From: CBINFS01 sp966250015
GTDB taxonomy: Bacteria; Bacteroidota; Rhodothermia; Rhodothermales; DASSAV01
Direction: 5' to 3'
Length of the DNA stretch: 57,977 nucleotides
NCBI GenBank assembly: GCA_966250015.1
Contig: CBINFS010000022.1
Coordinates: 1 to 57,977, forward strand
Part shown: positions 1 through 9,245 of the stretch, one piece after another
How the letters are laid out: each line of letters opens with the position of its first letter
Position numbering within the stretch: the first letter of the stretch is position 1
Program-made: the position numbers and the translations under genes
The notes under the pieces: generated by a model
Told to the model about the DNA's origin: nothing
Seen by the model: only the letters and a program-made list of their open reading frames with translations
Database searches by the model: none

Positions 1-130
1 TTCGCTAAACGCGCGATGGATCCCCGACGCTCAGCCCGACGATTTCATAAAGGTGCCGGGGAAAACCGATGTGGCAAACCGGTCCAATGGCTTGACTATT
101 TCTTATGCCGTACACCTTAACAAGGCATCA
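1..130. repeat. Left-end copy of a dispersed repeat, inverted relative to the right end
   Basis: The first ~125 bases match the reverse complement of 57585-57716. The first 60 positions agree at roughly 85% by eye, beginning with ttcgctaaac, and similarity continues through the ccggg(g/a)-aaaac and caatggct/cattggct blocks. No reading frame is conserved between the copies. The window therefore opens inside a repeat. Confidence 0.75.
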
Positions 131-222
131 TTCCGGAATTGATCCGACACGAGCGCAGCGAACGACGAAGTAAATCTATGCAACGATAGCACCGGGCAGT
201 ACCATTTGTGTTTTACGAGACG

Positions 223-530
223 TTTCCTGGATTCCGGCTCGGCGGCCGGGATGACGGAAAGGAAGGGGAACGGCAAGCAAATATGGTCGCGGCACGATAT
301 GCCAAAACGTAATATATACAAGTCATTCTCGCGAAGGCGGGAATCCAGGAATGGGCCGAACGAAGCCGAATCGTATAGCCAAACAGAACCGTAACCTGGA
401 TCTCCGCCTTCGCGGAGATGACGTAAAGGGGTAAGGTTTTAGTAGCAACGTGCGTCCAGCCTTCGGTCTGCATCCCTTCAAAAATCCATCCGCGTACATC
501 TGCGTCATCAGAGGATTGTAGTTCAGTCCA
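223..530 (+). repeat. Composite intergenic repeat, copy 1
   Basis: Four modules lie in a fixed order. Module A (223-255) is cctggattccggctcggcgg followed by ccgggatgac. Module B (321-350) is a palindromic tcgcgaaggcggga core. Module C (395-424) is the palindrome ctccgccttcgcggag. Module D (450-530) contains the ccttcggtctgcatcccttc block and ends in a degenerate copy of ctgcggactgtcgttcag. The same A-B-C-D order recurs at 13442-13725. Short ORFs here are only read-through of the repeats. Confidence 0.8.
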
Positions 531-636
531 CCTCAGCCTGCCTTTTTGAGCGAATGCGTATATTTGCCCTGGTTATTTCTGGTGTAGAGTGGGACTTTGC
601 CGTATTAAGATCGTTACAACCCCTTCACTGCTAATC

Positions 637-654
637 GACAGATACGTATCTGTC
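637..654. promoter_or_regulatory. Perfect 18-bp palindrome upstream of hybrid kinase
   Basis: The sequence gacagatacgtatctgtc is its own reverse complement. It lies about 107 bp before the kinase start in a spacer that otherwise holds only a smaller inverted repeat, ttacctttggtaa at 658-670. This geometry suits a dimeric regulator binding site. The regulator is unknown, and no second copy was noticed in the window. Confidence 0.5.
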
Positions 655-761
655 TCTTACCTTTGGTAACGACCGGCTCGGGTGGCCCGGGCACTGACGC
701 CGGCCCGCGGCAGTATCGCTCTACGATGAACCACGATTTATAGACGATCCCTCACACTCCC

Positions 762-2243
762 GTGCAAGATCAATTCGATGGCCTCGACGCCTTTCAACCC
801 GTCGAGCCCAGTCTGTTATACGCAACCTTCTCCACCAGAGGGCGGCCCGTTTTCCGAAATCCCGCGTGGGAGGCCATCTTCGGCGCCGAACCGGATCCGT
901 GGGCTCGACTCTCGGACGACGACCGCCTCCTTGCCGGACAGTACCTGAAGGAAGCCGTCGGGGGCTCACTCGTGACGAACGAAATCATCCCGGTCAACAC
1001 CTCGTTCCGGGACGAGCCGATGCCCGTACTGCTGAACTTCTTCCCCGTGCAGAATCCCGAGGCGCCCAAACGCACCATCGCCGTCACGGTCACGGGCGAG
1101 GTGCTCGCCGAGCCAACGAGCTGGACGGCCAGCCAGACCCAGCGGCACCGCCTCGAATCGCTCGGCCGCATGACTATGGGGATCGTCCACGACGTGAACA
1201 ACCTCCTCAGCACGGTCATCGGGTACACCGAGCTGATGAAATCCGAAAAAGCCGACATCAACCGCCCGGGGTACTTCGACGAGCACATCCGGATGATCGA
1301 GCAGGCCGCCGTCGACGGAGCCGGACTCGTCGCACGCATCCAGCAGTACATTCGCCAGGAAAAACACACCCGGTTCGAGCCGATCGACCTGAACACGCTC
1401 CTGAACGACTGTATCTCACTCACGCGGCCGTACTGGTTCAACGAGCCCCGACGGCAGGGCATCGCCATCCAGACCGTCGTCGAAGAGCAGCCGATCCCGC
1501 CGATTATGGGCTCCGCCACCGAGCTTCGGGAGGTCTTCGTCAATCTGATCCTCAACGCCGTTCAGGCCATGCCGCGCGGAGGATCGATACGGCTGCGAAC
1601 GTCCTACGATAAAGCAAAGGGCGTTGTCGTGCAGGTATCGGATACCGGCACGGGCATGAGCGAGCGGGTGATGCGGCGCATCTTCGAGCCCCTGTTCACG
1701 ACCAAAGGCGAACACGGAACGGGTATGGGGCTGGCCGTCAGCTACGGCATCATCCAGGAGCACGAAGGCCGCATCACTGTCGATAGCAAGCCGGGAAAAG
1801 GCACCACCTTCGAGCTCGTCTTTCCCGCCGTCGCCACCACCGTCTCGGACGAACCCGTGGCGACCTGCCGGTCAGTCGAAAAGAAGGCACGGATCCTCGT
1901 GGTGGACGACGACGCGAAGGTCCGGTCGGTCCTGGTCAAGCTGCTCAACCTCAAAGGCCACGTCGTCGACGAAGTGGCGTCCGGGATGGAGGCGCTGGAC
2001 GTGCTGACGGCAAAAACCTTCGACATCGTCTTCACCGACCATGGAATGCCCGAAATGAACGGGCGGCGCCTCGCGGCGGAAATCCGGACCCGCTTCCCGG
2101 AGCTGCCGATCGTCCTGGTCACCGGCGACACCGAGATCCACGATGACGACCCCAACATCGATCACACGATCGCCAAACCCTTCAAGCTCGACACACTCCA
2201 GGAAACGATTCAGAAGCTGGTCAGGGAGGGCATTTCGGAGTAG
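762..2243 (+). CDS. Cytoplasmic hybrid sensor histidine kinase/response regulator
   Basis: A 493-residue protein with no membrane segment. Residues 1-125 are PAS-like. The dimerisation/phosphoacceptor helix carries H143 in HDVNN, a variant of the usual HExxN box. The HATPase domain shows N261/N265 in NLILNA, DTGTGMS near 294 and GTGMGLA near 319. A C-terminal receiver (375-493) has acidic D382-D384, phosphoacceptor D426 in FTDHGMPEMNG and K472 in AKPF, so a complete internal phosphorelay is visible. By family knowledge the kinase autophosphorylates and passes phosphate to the receiver; no output domain is attached and the signal is unknown. The assigned start is GTG with no strong Shine-Dalgarno, so it could be elsewhere. 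A perfect palindrome sits upstream. Confidence 0.88.
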   Translation: MQDQFDGLDAFQPVEPSLLYATFSTRGRPVFRNPAWEAIFGAEPDPWARLSDDDRLLAGQYLKEAVGGSLVTNEIIPVNTSFRDEPMPVLLNFFPVQNPEAPKRTIAVTVTGEVLAEPTSWTASQTQRHRLESLGRMTMGIVHDVNNLLSTVIGYTELMKSEKADINRPGYFDEHIRMIEQAAVDGAGLVARIQQYIRQEKHTRFEPIDLNTLLNDCISLTRPYWFNEPRRQGIAIQTVVEEQPIPPIMGSATELREVFVNLILNAVQAMPRGGSIRLRTSYDKAKGVVVQVSDTGTGMSERVMRRIFEPLFTTKGEHGTGMGLAVSYGIIQEHEGRITVDSKPGKGTTFELVFPAVATTVSDEPVATCRSVEKKARILVVDDDAKVRSVLVKLLNLKGHVVDEVASGMEALDVLTAKTFDIVFTDHGMPEMNGRRLAAEIRTRFPELPIVLVTGDTEIHDDDPNIDHTIAKPFKLDTLQETIQKLVREGISE

Positions 2244-2522
2244 GTAGTCGCGCAGAAGCCCTTAAGAAAAGCACACAAAAAGAGAGCGCAACCAGCTGGA
2301 GTGCTCGTGCTGAAGGGTGTCATCGTTTTTGCTTCTAACCCCAATCAAGAAAATGGGCCCAGTCCTTTACATGACACGCTGAAAATTGAGCACTCGAGCT
2401 TTGCGCTCTCTATGGTATCAAAACGTGATTGACCGCGCGCAGTTTCCTCAATTCCGAACGGCGGCTTTCTTCATCATTTATTAATACTTGCAACGATCTC
2501 TCCACCCGTTCCATTGCCCTTT

Positions 2523-3005
2523 ATGCCTCTAACGCGAAAGATCCTGCCGATCCTCTACGTGATGTTTCTGGCAGCGAGCCGGGAGGCCTGGTCGCTGGCC
2601 CCCTCAGACCCGGAGCTCTCCTGGTATACCGTCCCCCTCTTCGGTATAGGCTTTTCGCTTTTGATGCAGATCCTCGCCGAGTACCTCCCACGCAACCCGA
2701 AGCTGTACAACCCGCCGGACAAAAAGACGTGGCGGGCGCTCGAGCCGGAGCGGCAGGCCGTCGTGTCGGAAAAGGCGAAGTTCCTGCCGGACTGGATCAG
2801 CGTGGAGGGCTGGATCTACTCGGTCCTGATCCAGGGGATCATGCTGGGGCAGGCCCACGGCCTCCCGGAAGCCCTCGCCATCGTGCCGATCCTCGTATAC
2901 GCGATTGGAGTGTCCCCCGTCATCCTCTTCCTCAAAGTCGGCAAGCTCCAGCAAGAGATGCGCCGGCAATACGAGGAGCAGACCTCCGGCATACACCGGA
3001 GGTGA
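2523..3005 (+). CDS. Hypothetical inner-membrane protein
   Basis: A 160-residue protein from the ATG at 2523; an in-frame TTG nine bases upstream is less likely. Hydrophobic stretches near residues 6-18, 36-52, 100-115 and 118-138 suggest three or four membrane helices. A charged segment rich in Pro, Lys and Glu (NPPDKKTW to KFLPDW) lies between helices 2 and 3, and the tail is basic. I do not recognise the family. It stands alone between the hybrid kinase and a repeat block, so context gives no function. Confidence 0.6.
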   Translation: MPLTRKILPILYVMFLAASREAWSLAPSDPELSWYTVPLFGIGFSLLMQILAEYLPRNPKLYNPPDKKTWRALEPERQAVVSEKAKFLPDWISVEGWIYSVLIQGIMLGQAHGLPEALAIVPILVYAIGVSPVILFLKVGKLQQEMRRQYEEQTSGIHRR

Positions 3006-3064
3006 GATTGCTATCCGGTGATGACGCGGATTCTATGTGTCTACTGTTATAAAATACCCTCCAA

Positions 3065-3300
3065 TTACGTTATTCCGGACTTGATCCCGAATCCATTCGC
3101 CGGTTGCTCAAGACTGGACTGTATAGCCTGAACGAGACGTTTCCTGGATCTCCGCCTTCGCGGAGATGACGTGTTGGGATGGCCGTTAATTGTTTTGAAC
3201 GTCCCACCTTCGATCTCAATCCCTTCAAAAAAACATCCGTGAACTTGAGAACCTACCTGCGGACTGTCGTTCAGTATCCTCTTCGCGCCTTCGCGTGAGC
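3065..3300 (+). repeat. Composite intergenic repeat, copy 2
   Basis: Module C (3142-3172, ctccgccttcgcggagatga) is followed by a full-length module D that ends in ctgcggactgtcgttcag (3257-3274). Next comes ttcgcgccttcgcgtgag (3282-3299), an element that also brackets the GxxExxY pseudogene near 48.2-48.7 kb. The upstream cattccggacttgatcc (from 3070) resembles bases 126-141 of copy 1. Modules A and B are absent. Confidence 0.75.
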
Positions 3301-3329
3301 AAAATGAACAACGCCCCGCGGTAGGTGGA

Positions 3330-4136
3330 TCACTTGTCGAAAATCGTGATCGACACGCTGGCGACGCCGCCGAAGAAGCCGGTGCCGCCAACCACGTTGG
3401 TGCCGACGTTCGGCAGGGCAGACGTTTCGGGATCGAAAATCTCCTTGGGCCATTCGTCGCCGCCCGTCATGACGACCAGGTCCATCCTCTTCGTGTTGGG
3501 CGCACAAACGCCGTCAAAGAGGTCCCAGCGGACCTCGGCCCGGTAGCCGGTGGACGTCTGCTCCGCCCTGTCCAGGTAGCTGACGGTCTCCACACTTCCG
3601 TCGTACCTGGTATAAACCCCGTGGAGGCTCACGAGCCAGTCGTTCGTTTCGATCGAAACCCGAATCGGCGGCTGCTCGCGGAGGAACTGGCAGTTTTCGA
3701 ACCGGGGGAGGTTCGCTAATTCGGGCTCGGGAGCCTTTTCCGGCATCGTCATTTCCGCGTAGGCGAGACCGCCGGACGGATCCGTAACCTCGATCCGATA
3801 GTGATGGCCGAGCACGGCCGGAACGTTCGTCCAGTAGTTGTGGCTAATGATGCCCTCGGCGTACCGGAATACTGAGTCCCGCAGCTCGGTCCACTCGCCG
3901 GTTTCGAGGTGCAACACGCGTACGGTCAGGTCCTGCTCGGGTTGTGCGCCGAGCAACAGGGAGTCCCGCAGGGGCTCCACGCGAATCCACTGTGTATCAG
4001 CGGTGGCGTTCAGGTAGCCGTAGATGGTGAAGTAGCGGTCGTTCGGCTTGAACGTATCGACAGTCGCGTCGCACCCGTTCATCGCAACGGCCAGTGCAAA
4101 CAGAATAGCCGGAAGAAAAGGTGTACGCTTGATCAT
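3330..4136 (-). CDS. DUF4249-like outer-membrane lipoprotein, partner of TonB receptor
   Basis: A 268-residue protein starting with a signal peptide and a lipobox-like MNGC (Cys at residue ~22), so a cell-surface or periplasmic lipoprotein is expected. The body reads as beta-sandwich: extracellular-type motifs, a DPSGG turn, a TMPEKAP linker, and paired Cys residues (ENCQF, GVCAPN) that could form a disulfide. The ATG overlaps the receptor stop codon by four bases (ATGA), which shows translational coupling. In Bacteroidota, DUF4249 proteins are typically encoded beside TonB-dependent receptors; the substrate is unknown. A longer in-frame extension exists upstream but is out-of-frame shadow of the receptor gene. 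Family assignment rests on size, lipobox and pairing. Confidence 0.8.
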   Translation of the reverse strand: MIKRTPFLPAILFALAVAMNGCDATVDTFKPNDRYFTIYGYLNATADTQWIRVEPLRDSLLLGAQPEQDLTVRVLHLETGEWTELRDSVFRYAEGIISHNYWTNVPAVLGHHYRIEVTDPSGGLAYAEMTMPEKAPEPELANLPRFENCQFLREQPPIRVSIETNDWLVSLHGVYTRYDGSVETVSYLDRAEQTSTGYRAEVRWDLFDGVCAPNTKRMDLVVMTGGDEWPKEIFDPETSALPNVGTNVVGGTGFFGGVASVSITIFDK

Positions 4137-6385
4137 CGGGTTTCGAGCTTGAGAGAGACGTAAGGGACAAACGGGAGCTGGTCGACCCGACGGAAGGTGA
4201 AGACGTCGAAGTAGAACAGGTTCGCGCGGTCGTAGACGTTGATCGCGCCGGCCTGCACCGACGCCCGCATCGCGCCCAGGTCGAACGGGCGCTCGACCGA
4301 CACGTCGAGCCGGTGATAGGCGGGAAGCCGGCCGTTGTACGGCCGTTCGTATAGCACCCGCGGCGTCCCGTAGAAGTACCGGAGGTCGCGCATCCCGAGC
4401 AAGTGCACGAAGGCGTCGAACCCGTACGGGCGTGTGTACGGCAGCCCGCTGCCGAGCGCCCAGCTCACGTTGAACACAAAGTCGTCTACGTCGAGGCTGG
4501 CGACGGCGTTGAGCTGGTGCCGGCGGTCGTGCGGCGGGTGGTACGACTGCACCGGCGACCCGAACCACTGCATAAAATTCGCCTGGGAAGCCTCGTATTG
4601 CGTCCACGTGTAGCCGTAGCCGACGTAGGCGTAGAAAGGGCCTCGATCTACGTCGAGCCGCACGTCCGCCCCGTAGGTGGTAGCCTCTGCGGCGACGAGG
4701 GCGGTCGTGAACCGCGCCCGTGCGCTCCAAACCGGCACCGGCAGGTTCGTCGTCTTTTTGTAGTATGACTCGGCCGAGAATCCGAACACACCGAGGCGTT
4801 GCTGCCAGCCCACAAGGGCGTGGGTCGAGCGCGCCTGCTCACTTCCCAGCGGCGCCGGCATGAGCACCATAAACGATGACCCGGCGTCGCGCTCGTCGGT
4901 GATGCCCTCGATGAGCTGGTTGTAGATCCCCACCGACGCGTTGAGCTGCTGTGCCTCGGTACCCCAGGGCCGAATCGCAATGCGAAGACGCGGCTCGAAC
5001 GATACGCCGTAGTCGATGGGGATGGTGGCTACGAGCCCGGGGATCAGCTCGAGGTAGTCGCTGAGCTTGAGCTCAGTGCTCAGGTAGGCGCCGGTGGTGA
5101 TCAGGAAAGAATTGTCCTGCGCGAGGCCCTGGAGCCGCTCGCCGAGCACGTAGCTTATGCGGTCCGCGCGTCCGAAGAAGCCCCAGTCGAGCTCGACCTG
5201 CCCCACCGGCTGCGTCACGTGCAGCTCCGTGTTGATCCGCCACGCGTCCGCCGTCCGCTCAGGATCACTCGCCTCCCCCACCTCGTTGTTGAACAGCGTC
5301 AAGCCCCCGTTGAACTCGACCACCATCGGCGACGTCGGACTGAAGGCCAGACAGTGCCCCGCCAGCGCCGTGTTGCTCCACCGGAAGACGTCCTCTGCCT
5401 CGGCGTCAATCCGTCCCCGATCGTACGTCCGCATCAGCGTCGCCGAGCACCGCATGTTCGACGGCGCGTATTGGAGCTTCGCGTAGACGTCGCTGAACTG
5501 AAGCGGCAGCTCCCGCCCCAGGAACGTCGGCGCCGTGCGCTCGATCACCGACGAGCGCACCGACCCGATCATCGAGACCAGCCCCCGGCTCAAAGGCCCC
5601 TCCACCCGAACCGCGTTCAGGAACGGGCTCGCCGACGCGGCCGCCTCGAAGCGCTGGTTGTTGCCCGGTCGCATCGAGACGTCGACCACCGACGAGAGCC
5701 GACCGCTGTAGCGGGCGCCGTAGCCGCCCGCGTAGACGTCCGCCCTTGCGATGAGGTCCTCGGGGAAGGCCGAGAAGAAGCCGAGGATGTGGAAGGGCTG
5801 GTAGATCATCGTCCCGTCGACGAGGACGAGGTTCTGGGAGGGGGTGCCGCCGCGGATGAAGAGCTGGCCGCCGCGGTCGCCGGTGGTGACGACGCCGGGC
5901 AGCGTCTGGAGGTAGCCCATCAGGTCGCCCTCAGCCGCAGGCGTCGGGATGCGGCTGACGTCCTCCACGCGCACGCGCTGCCGCCCTGCCTCGAGCGCCG
6001 TCGCACCGAGGCGCTCGTCGCTGACGACGATCTCGTCGAGCGCCTGGGCGGTCGGCTGCAAGGCGATGGAGAGCGTGAGGAAGCGCTCAGCGCCGAGCGT
6101 GAGCGTGTCGACGTGGGACTCGTAGCCGACGAAGCTGACGGTGAAGACGTGGGTGCCGGCGGGAATGCGGGGGATCTGGTAAAAGCCCTCGCCATCGGTG
6201 ATCGCCCCGAGCAGGCCGCCCGCGCCGTCGTCGAGCGAGACGTTAGCGCCCGCGAGGGACTGGCCGTTCGAGGCATCCGTGACAAAACCACGAAGGGTTA
6301 CCTGCTGCGCAAAAACAGGCGTCGCCATCAACGCCGCACCCACGAGCAGGATCACGACGAAGCGCACTACTGAAAAATGGGACAT
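4133..6385 (-). CDS. TonB-dependent outer-membrane receptor with carboxypeptidase-regulatory-like domain
   Basis: A 750-residue protein with a signal peptide (cleavage after VFAQ, about residue 27). Residues 30-115 form a CarboxypepD_reg-like sandwich (GFVTDASNGQSLAGANV). The plug domain at about 120-245 shows LQTLPGVV, FIRGGTPSQNLVLVDG and the YGARYSGRLSSVVDV signature; the rest is beta-barrel strands ending in SLKLETR. The role is active uptake of a bulky substrate across the outer membrane, powered by TonB/ExbBD, none of which is encoded here. It is followed by the overlapping DUF4249-like lipoprotein gene, likely its surface partner. GC3 is very high at the 5' end, which creates long antisense ORFs that are not genes. 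Confidence 0.92.
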   Translation of the reverse strand: MSHFSVVRFVVILLVGAALMATPVFAQQVTLRGFVTDASNGQSLAGANVSLDDGAGGLLGAITDGEGFYQIPRIPAGTHVFTVSFVGYESHVDTLTLGAERFLTLSIALQPTAQALDEIVVSDERLGATALEAGRQRVRVEDVSRIPTPAAEGDLMGYLQTLPGVVTTGDRGGQLFIRGGTPSQNLVLVDGTMIYQPFHILGFFSAFPEDLIARADVYAGGYGARYSGRLSSVVDVSMRPGNNQRFEAAASASPFLNAVRVEGPLSRGLVSMIGSVRSSVIERTAPTFLGRELPLQFSDVYAKLQYAPSNMRCSATLMRTYDRGRIDAEAEDVFRWSNTALAGHCLAFSPTSPMVVEFNGGLTLFNNEVGEASDPERTADAWRINTELHVTQPVGQVELDWGFFGRADRISYVLGERLQGLAQDNSFLITTGAYLSTELKLSDYLELIPGLVATIPIDYGVSFEPRLRIAIRPWGTEAQQLNASVGIYNQLIEGITDERDAGSSFMVLMPAPLGSEQARSTHALVGWQQRLGVFGFSAESYYKKTTNLPVPVWSARARFTTALVAAEATTYGADVRLDVDRGPFYAYVGYGYTWTQYEASQANFMQWFGSPVQSYHPPHDRRHQLNAVASLDVDDFVFNVSWALGSGLPYTRPYGFDAFVHLLGMRDLRYFYGTPRVLYERPYNGRLPAYHRLDVSVERPFDLGAMRASVQAGAINVYDRANLFYFDVFTFRRVDQLPFVPYVSLKLETR

Positions 6386-6611
6386 CGCTTCCGGTTAACC
6401 AGGGAAAATTGAGTAGAGGATAGGCTTCGTGGATCCCTTCAGCAAACGTTAAGCCCGGATTTCAGCCAAAACTGACCGTTTTTCACCGGCTATACTTCGA
6501 AACGATCAGATCCGGCGATCGATTCGGAATCCCGGCAACCATCGGGCTGTCTTTATTGTACCAAAGACGACCCAGACCCCCGCGTACACCATGCCGCCAC
6601 ACGAATATTAC

Positions 6612-7181
6612 ATGAAGTACACCCTTCTGATCGTTTTCGCCGTGTTTTTGGCAGCCTGCCGCGACATGATGCCGACGGGAGCCGACCTGGACAGCCCCGA
6701 CCTCGGGGAGGATTTCATGAGGGCGCTCGCACCCACCGTACCCGAGGAGCCGCGGAACAATCGCGACCGCTTCATCGCCCTGGCCCTGACGCGAGCCGTG
6801 ATAGAAGAAAAAGACATCCCTGATTACCAGCTGCTCCGCAACAAGAGCCGGATCATCCTCTCGAACACGACCGACGAAGGCGAGCTCATCGAACCCTCCG
6901 CCCTGCCCGCCTCGGATTCCGTCCGGTTCATCCTGCTCGGCGAAGAGGCCATCCAGCAATACGCCGACACCTGGGGCGACTTCCTGTACCTGTGCGTCAA
7001 CCAGGCATTCGTCGGCGCCGATACGGCGCGGGTGGACGTCAGCACCCGATGGGCCATAGACACCAGCGACCGCCGCAACGAGTCGGAATGGCCTCTGAGC
7101 GGCGGCGGCTATCGCCTCGAATGGATCCGCCAGGACAGCACCTGGACCATCCCCGAGATCAAAATGATCTGGATGTCGTAG
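6612..7181 (+). CDS. Hypothetical lipoprotein
   Basis: A 189-residue protein from the ATG at 6612, chosen because it gives a clean lipoprotein signal (MKYTLLIVFAVFLAAC, lipobox LAAC). An upstream in-frame ATG at 6591 would add seven polar residues. The mature part is polar, with predicted alpha/beta content (IALALTRAVIEEKDIPDYQL; GEEAIQQYADTWGDFLYLCVNQ) and ends in a beta-rich segment with WRLEWIRQDSTW-like character. It is divergent from the TonB receptor across a 226-bp spacer. Family not recognised. Confidence 0.72.
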   Translation: MKYTLLIVFAVFLAACRDMMPTGADLDSPDLGEDFMRALAPTVPEEPRNNRDRFIALALTRAVIEEKDIPDYQLLRNKSRIILSNTTDEGELIEPSALPASDSVRFILLGEEAIQQYADTWGDFLYLCVNQAFVGADTARVDVSTRWAIDTSDRRNESEWPLSGGGYRLEWIRQDSTWTIPEIKMIWMS

Positions 7182-7341
7182 GCGTTGGCAAAATTGTGGG
7201 GTATCCCGTAGAAAACGCTCGAAAATCGCGCCTCAACGGGAAGAAAAACGTCTCAACCTTCCTGCGAATGGAAGTGTAGATGTCGCTTCAGACTTTTTAG
7301 TGTGCCGGCAGTATTTGAGCGAAAGCTTCCGGCCGGGGACG

Positions 7342-8097
7342 TCACCCTTGGTGCACGGCCTCGGAGAGCCACTCATTGAAGCGGATTCGACCGATGCGGG
7401 CGTCCCCATCGGGTATCAGGGAGCGCTCGCTGAGCCTGGCGCCGAAGTAACGTGCGTCGGGATCGACTGCCACTTGCCGCGGATCCTGCCGCGCTTCGAG
7501 AGCGCGTCGCACGAAGTCGTCCAATCGGGAAAGCTCCGGCCCGGCTACTTCGACGATGCCGAAAACTGGCGGCCCTGTGGCGACGTCCCCTACGGTATTC
7601 GCGACGTCGTCGGCAGCTACGGGCTGGAACAACACGGGCGCAAGCCGCACCGTACCGCCAGTCGTAGCGGCGTCGGCAATGGGCTTGACGAACTCGAAGA
7701 ACTGCGTCGCGTGCACGAATGAATATGGAATCGTTGAGGCCTTGATCAGCGCCTCCTGCGCCATTTTTGCACGGAAGTAACCACTGTCGGGAAGGCGATC
7801 GGTGCCCACCACCGAAAGCACGACGTGATGCCTCACACCGGCAACCGCTTCTTCGTCGAGGAGATTTCGCGTCGACGTTTCGAAAAACGCCAGAACTGCC
7901 GCGTCCTCGAAAGACGGTGAATTCGACACGTCGACGACGACCGCCGCGCCGTCGAGTGCTTCGGGGAGGCCTTCCCTCGTGATCGTGTTGACACCCGTGG
8001 CCGGCGATGCCGGCACTACCTCGTGTCCTTGTACAAGGAGTCTATTGACGAGCTTTGAGCCAATGAGGCCGCTCCCGCCGATTACGACGATTTTCAT
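7342..8097 (-). CDS. NmrA/atypical SDR NAD(P)-binding protein
   Basis: A 251-residue Rossmann protein. The dinucleotide motif GGSGLIG sits at residues 7-13 right after beta-1. The sequence lacks the YxxxK pair of classical SDRs but has GYFRAKMAQEALI and YSFVHATQFFEF, typical of NmrA-like or atypical SDRs that bind NAD(P) as redox sensors or act on small substrates. It is the last gene of a same-strand group with an alpha/beta hydrolase and an AAA-LuxR regulator (108-bp and 163-bp spacers), which suggests a regulated detoxification or secondary metabolism module. The substrate cannot be inferred. Confidence 0.85.
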   Translation of the reverse strand: MKIVVIGGSGLIGSKLVNRLLVQGHEVVPASPATGVNTITREGLPEALDGAAVVVDVSNSPSFEDAAVLAFFETSTRNLLDEEAVAGVRHHVVLSVVGTDRLPDSGYFRAKMAQEALIKASTIPYSFVHATQFFEFVKPIADAATTGGTVRLAPVLFQPVAADDVANTVGDVATGPPVFGIVEVAGPELSRLDDFVRRALEARQDPRQVAVDPDARYFGARLSERSLIPDGDARIGRIRFNEWLSEAVHQG

Positions 8098-8140
8098 GGT
8101 GGATACCGAATAGATCTGGTTCAGGATTCATATGGCGAAT

Positions 8141-8190
8141 GGTCCGTAGCGGGCAGCGAGGCGACGTAAGCCCCGCTGCCCACCCGGACC
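8141..8190. other. Intergenic two-part hairpin
   Basis: An inner stem gggcagcg (8151-8158)/cgctgccc (8174-8181) is enclosed by ggtccg (8141-8146)/cggacc (8185-8190). There is no T-run on either side, so it is a poor intrinsic terminator. It lies between the hydrolase stop and the SDR start and could stabilise or attenuate the minus-strand transcript. Confidence 0.4.
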
Positions 8191-8204
8191 CGATATACTT
8201 GTGG

Positions 8205-9083
8205 CTATGCCGATAAGCCCATTGCTGCCGGTTTATGCCCGGAGACCTTGTCGGGGCTTCCTTCTGGTTGTAGGAAGGCCAACAGGTCGGCGTTGACCTG
8301 ATCCTGATGGGTGACCGTGATGCCGTGCGGAGCGCCGGGATAATAGATCTCCTTCGCGCCCTCGATGAGCCGGGCCGACTTCATTCCGGTGATTCGCACC
8401 GGAACGACCTGATCGTCGTCCCCGTGTAGGATGAGCGTCGGGACGTCGAATTTCATCAGGTCCGCGGTAAAGTCGGTTTCGGAAAACGCCTTGATGCACT
8501 CGAAAGCGTTCAGGAGGCCAACCTGCATGCACAGCCGCCAGAACTGGTCGAGCACGCCCTGCGAAATCTCTGCGCCAGGCCGGTTGACTCCGTAGAACAG
8601 CACGGCAAAGTCGCGGTAGAACTGCGTCCGATCCTTGGCGAGCGCTGCTCGCAACCCGTCGAACGCTTCGATTGGCAATCCTTCCGGATTGGTTTCGGAC
8701 TGAAGTAGAGTCGGCGGTACGGCAGAGATCAGGACGACCCTGGAGACGCGTGCCGTTCCGTATCGTCCGATGTAGTGTGTGACCTCGCCGCCGCCCGTGG
8801 AGTGGCCGACCAGTGCGATGTCGTATAGATCGAGTGCCTCGATCAGGTCCGCCAGGTCGTCCGCGTAGCCATCCATGTCGTTTCTCGATGAGGTCTGGCT
8901 TGATCGGCCATGTCCGCGCCGGTCGTGCGCGATGACACGGAATCCGTTCTGTGCCAGGAACAACATCTGGCCGTCCCACGCATCGGCATTTAGCGGCCAC
9001 CCGTGCGAGAACACTACGGCCGGACCTTCTCCCCAATCCTTGTAATAGATTTCTGTGCCGTCTCTGGTGATGATCTTACTCAT
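8205..9083 (-). CDS. Alpha/beta hydrolase, non-haem chloroperoxidase-like
   Basis: A 292-residue protein, start taken at MSKIITRDG because the family begins this way; an in-frame upstream extension of 15 residues lacks similarity. Hallmarks are the oxyanion HGWPLNADAW, HDRRGHGRS, the nucleophile elbow GHSTGGGE, the acid in LILHGDDDQVVP and the catalytic His in GAPHGITVTHQ. Together these give a full Ser-Asp-His triad. The family includes cofactor-free haloperoxidases/perhydrolases and esterases, and the sequence alone does not distinguish them. It sits between a LuxR-type regulator and an NmrA-like protein on the same strand, and the regulator is a plausible controller. Confidence 0.9.
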   Translation of the reverse strand: MSKIITRDGTEIYYKDWGEGPAVVFSHGWPLNADAWDGQMLFLAQNGFRVIAHDRRGHGRSSQTSSRNDMDGYADDLADLIEALDLYDIALVGHSTGGGEVTHYIGRYGTARVSRVVLISAVPPTLLQSETNPEGLPIEAFDGLRAALAKDRTQFYRDFAVLFYGVNRPGAEISQGVLDQFWRLCMQVGLLNAFECIKAFSETDFTADLMKFDVPTLILHGDDDQVVPVRITGMKSARLIEGAKEIYYPGAPHGITVTHQDQVNADLLAFLQPEGSPDKVSGHKPAAMGLSA

Positions 9084-9245
9084 GGTCTGCTCCGTTTGAT
9101 GGGTATGTGGATTGTTGACGTGGAGCATGTTAGCTGTCCGCGCGATGTCGCCGCATCCGTGGAATACCCCGGTTGATGCCCTGGTCAGTGTGACTGGGGA
9201 TGGGAGAAAGAGTGAAGGTCCCCGCCTGAGAGTTGCCTTTCCGTT

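Noticed and set aside
4137..4730. Upstream in-frame extension of the DUF4249-like gene
   Set aside because: It is Arg/Ala-rich read-through in another frame of the receptor gene; the internal ATG gives a proper lipoprotein signal and an ATGA overlap.
5219..6373. 384-codon plus-strand ORF opposite the TonB receptor
   Set aside because: Highly basic, no recognised motif, wholly within a well-supported gene.
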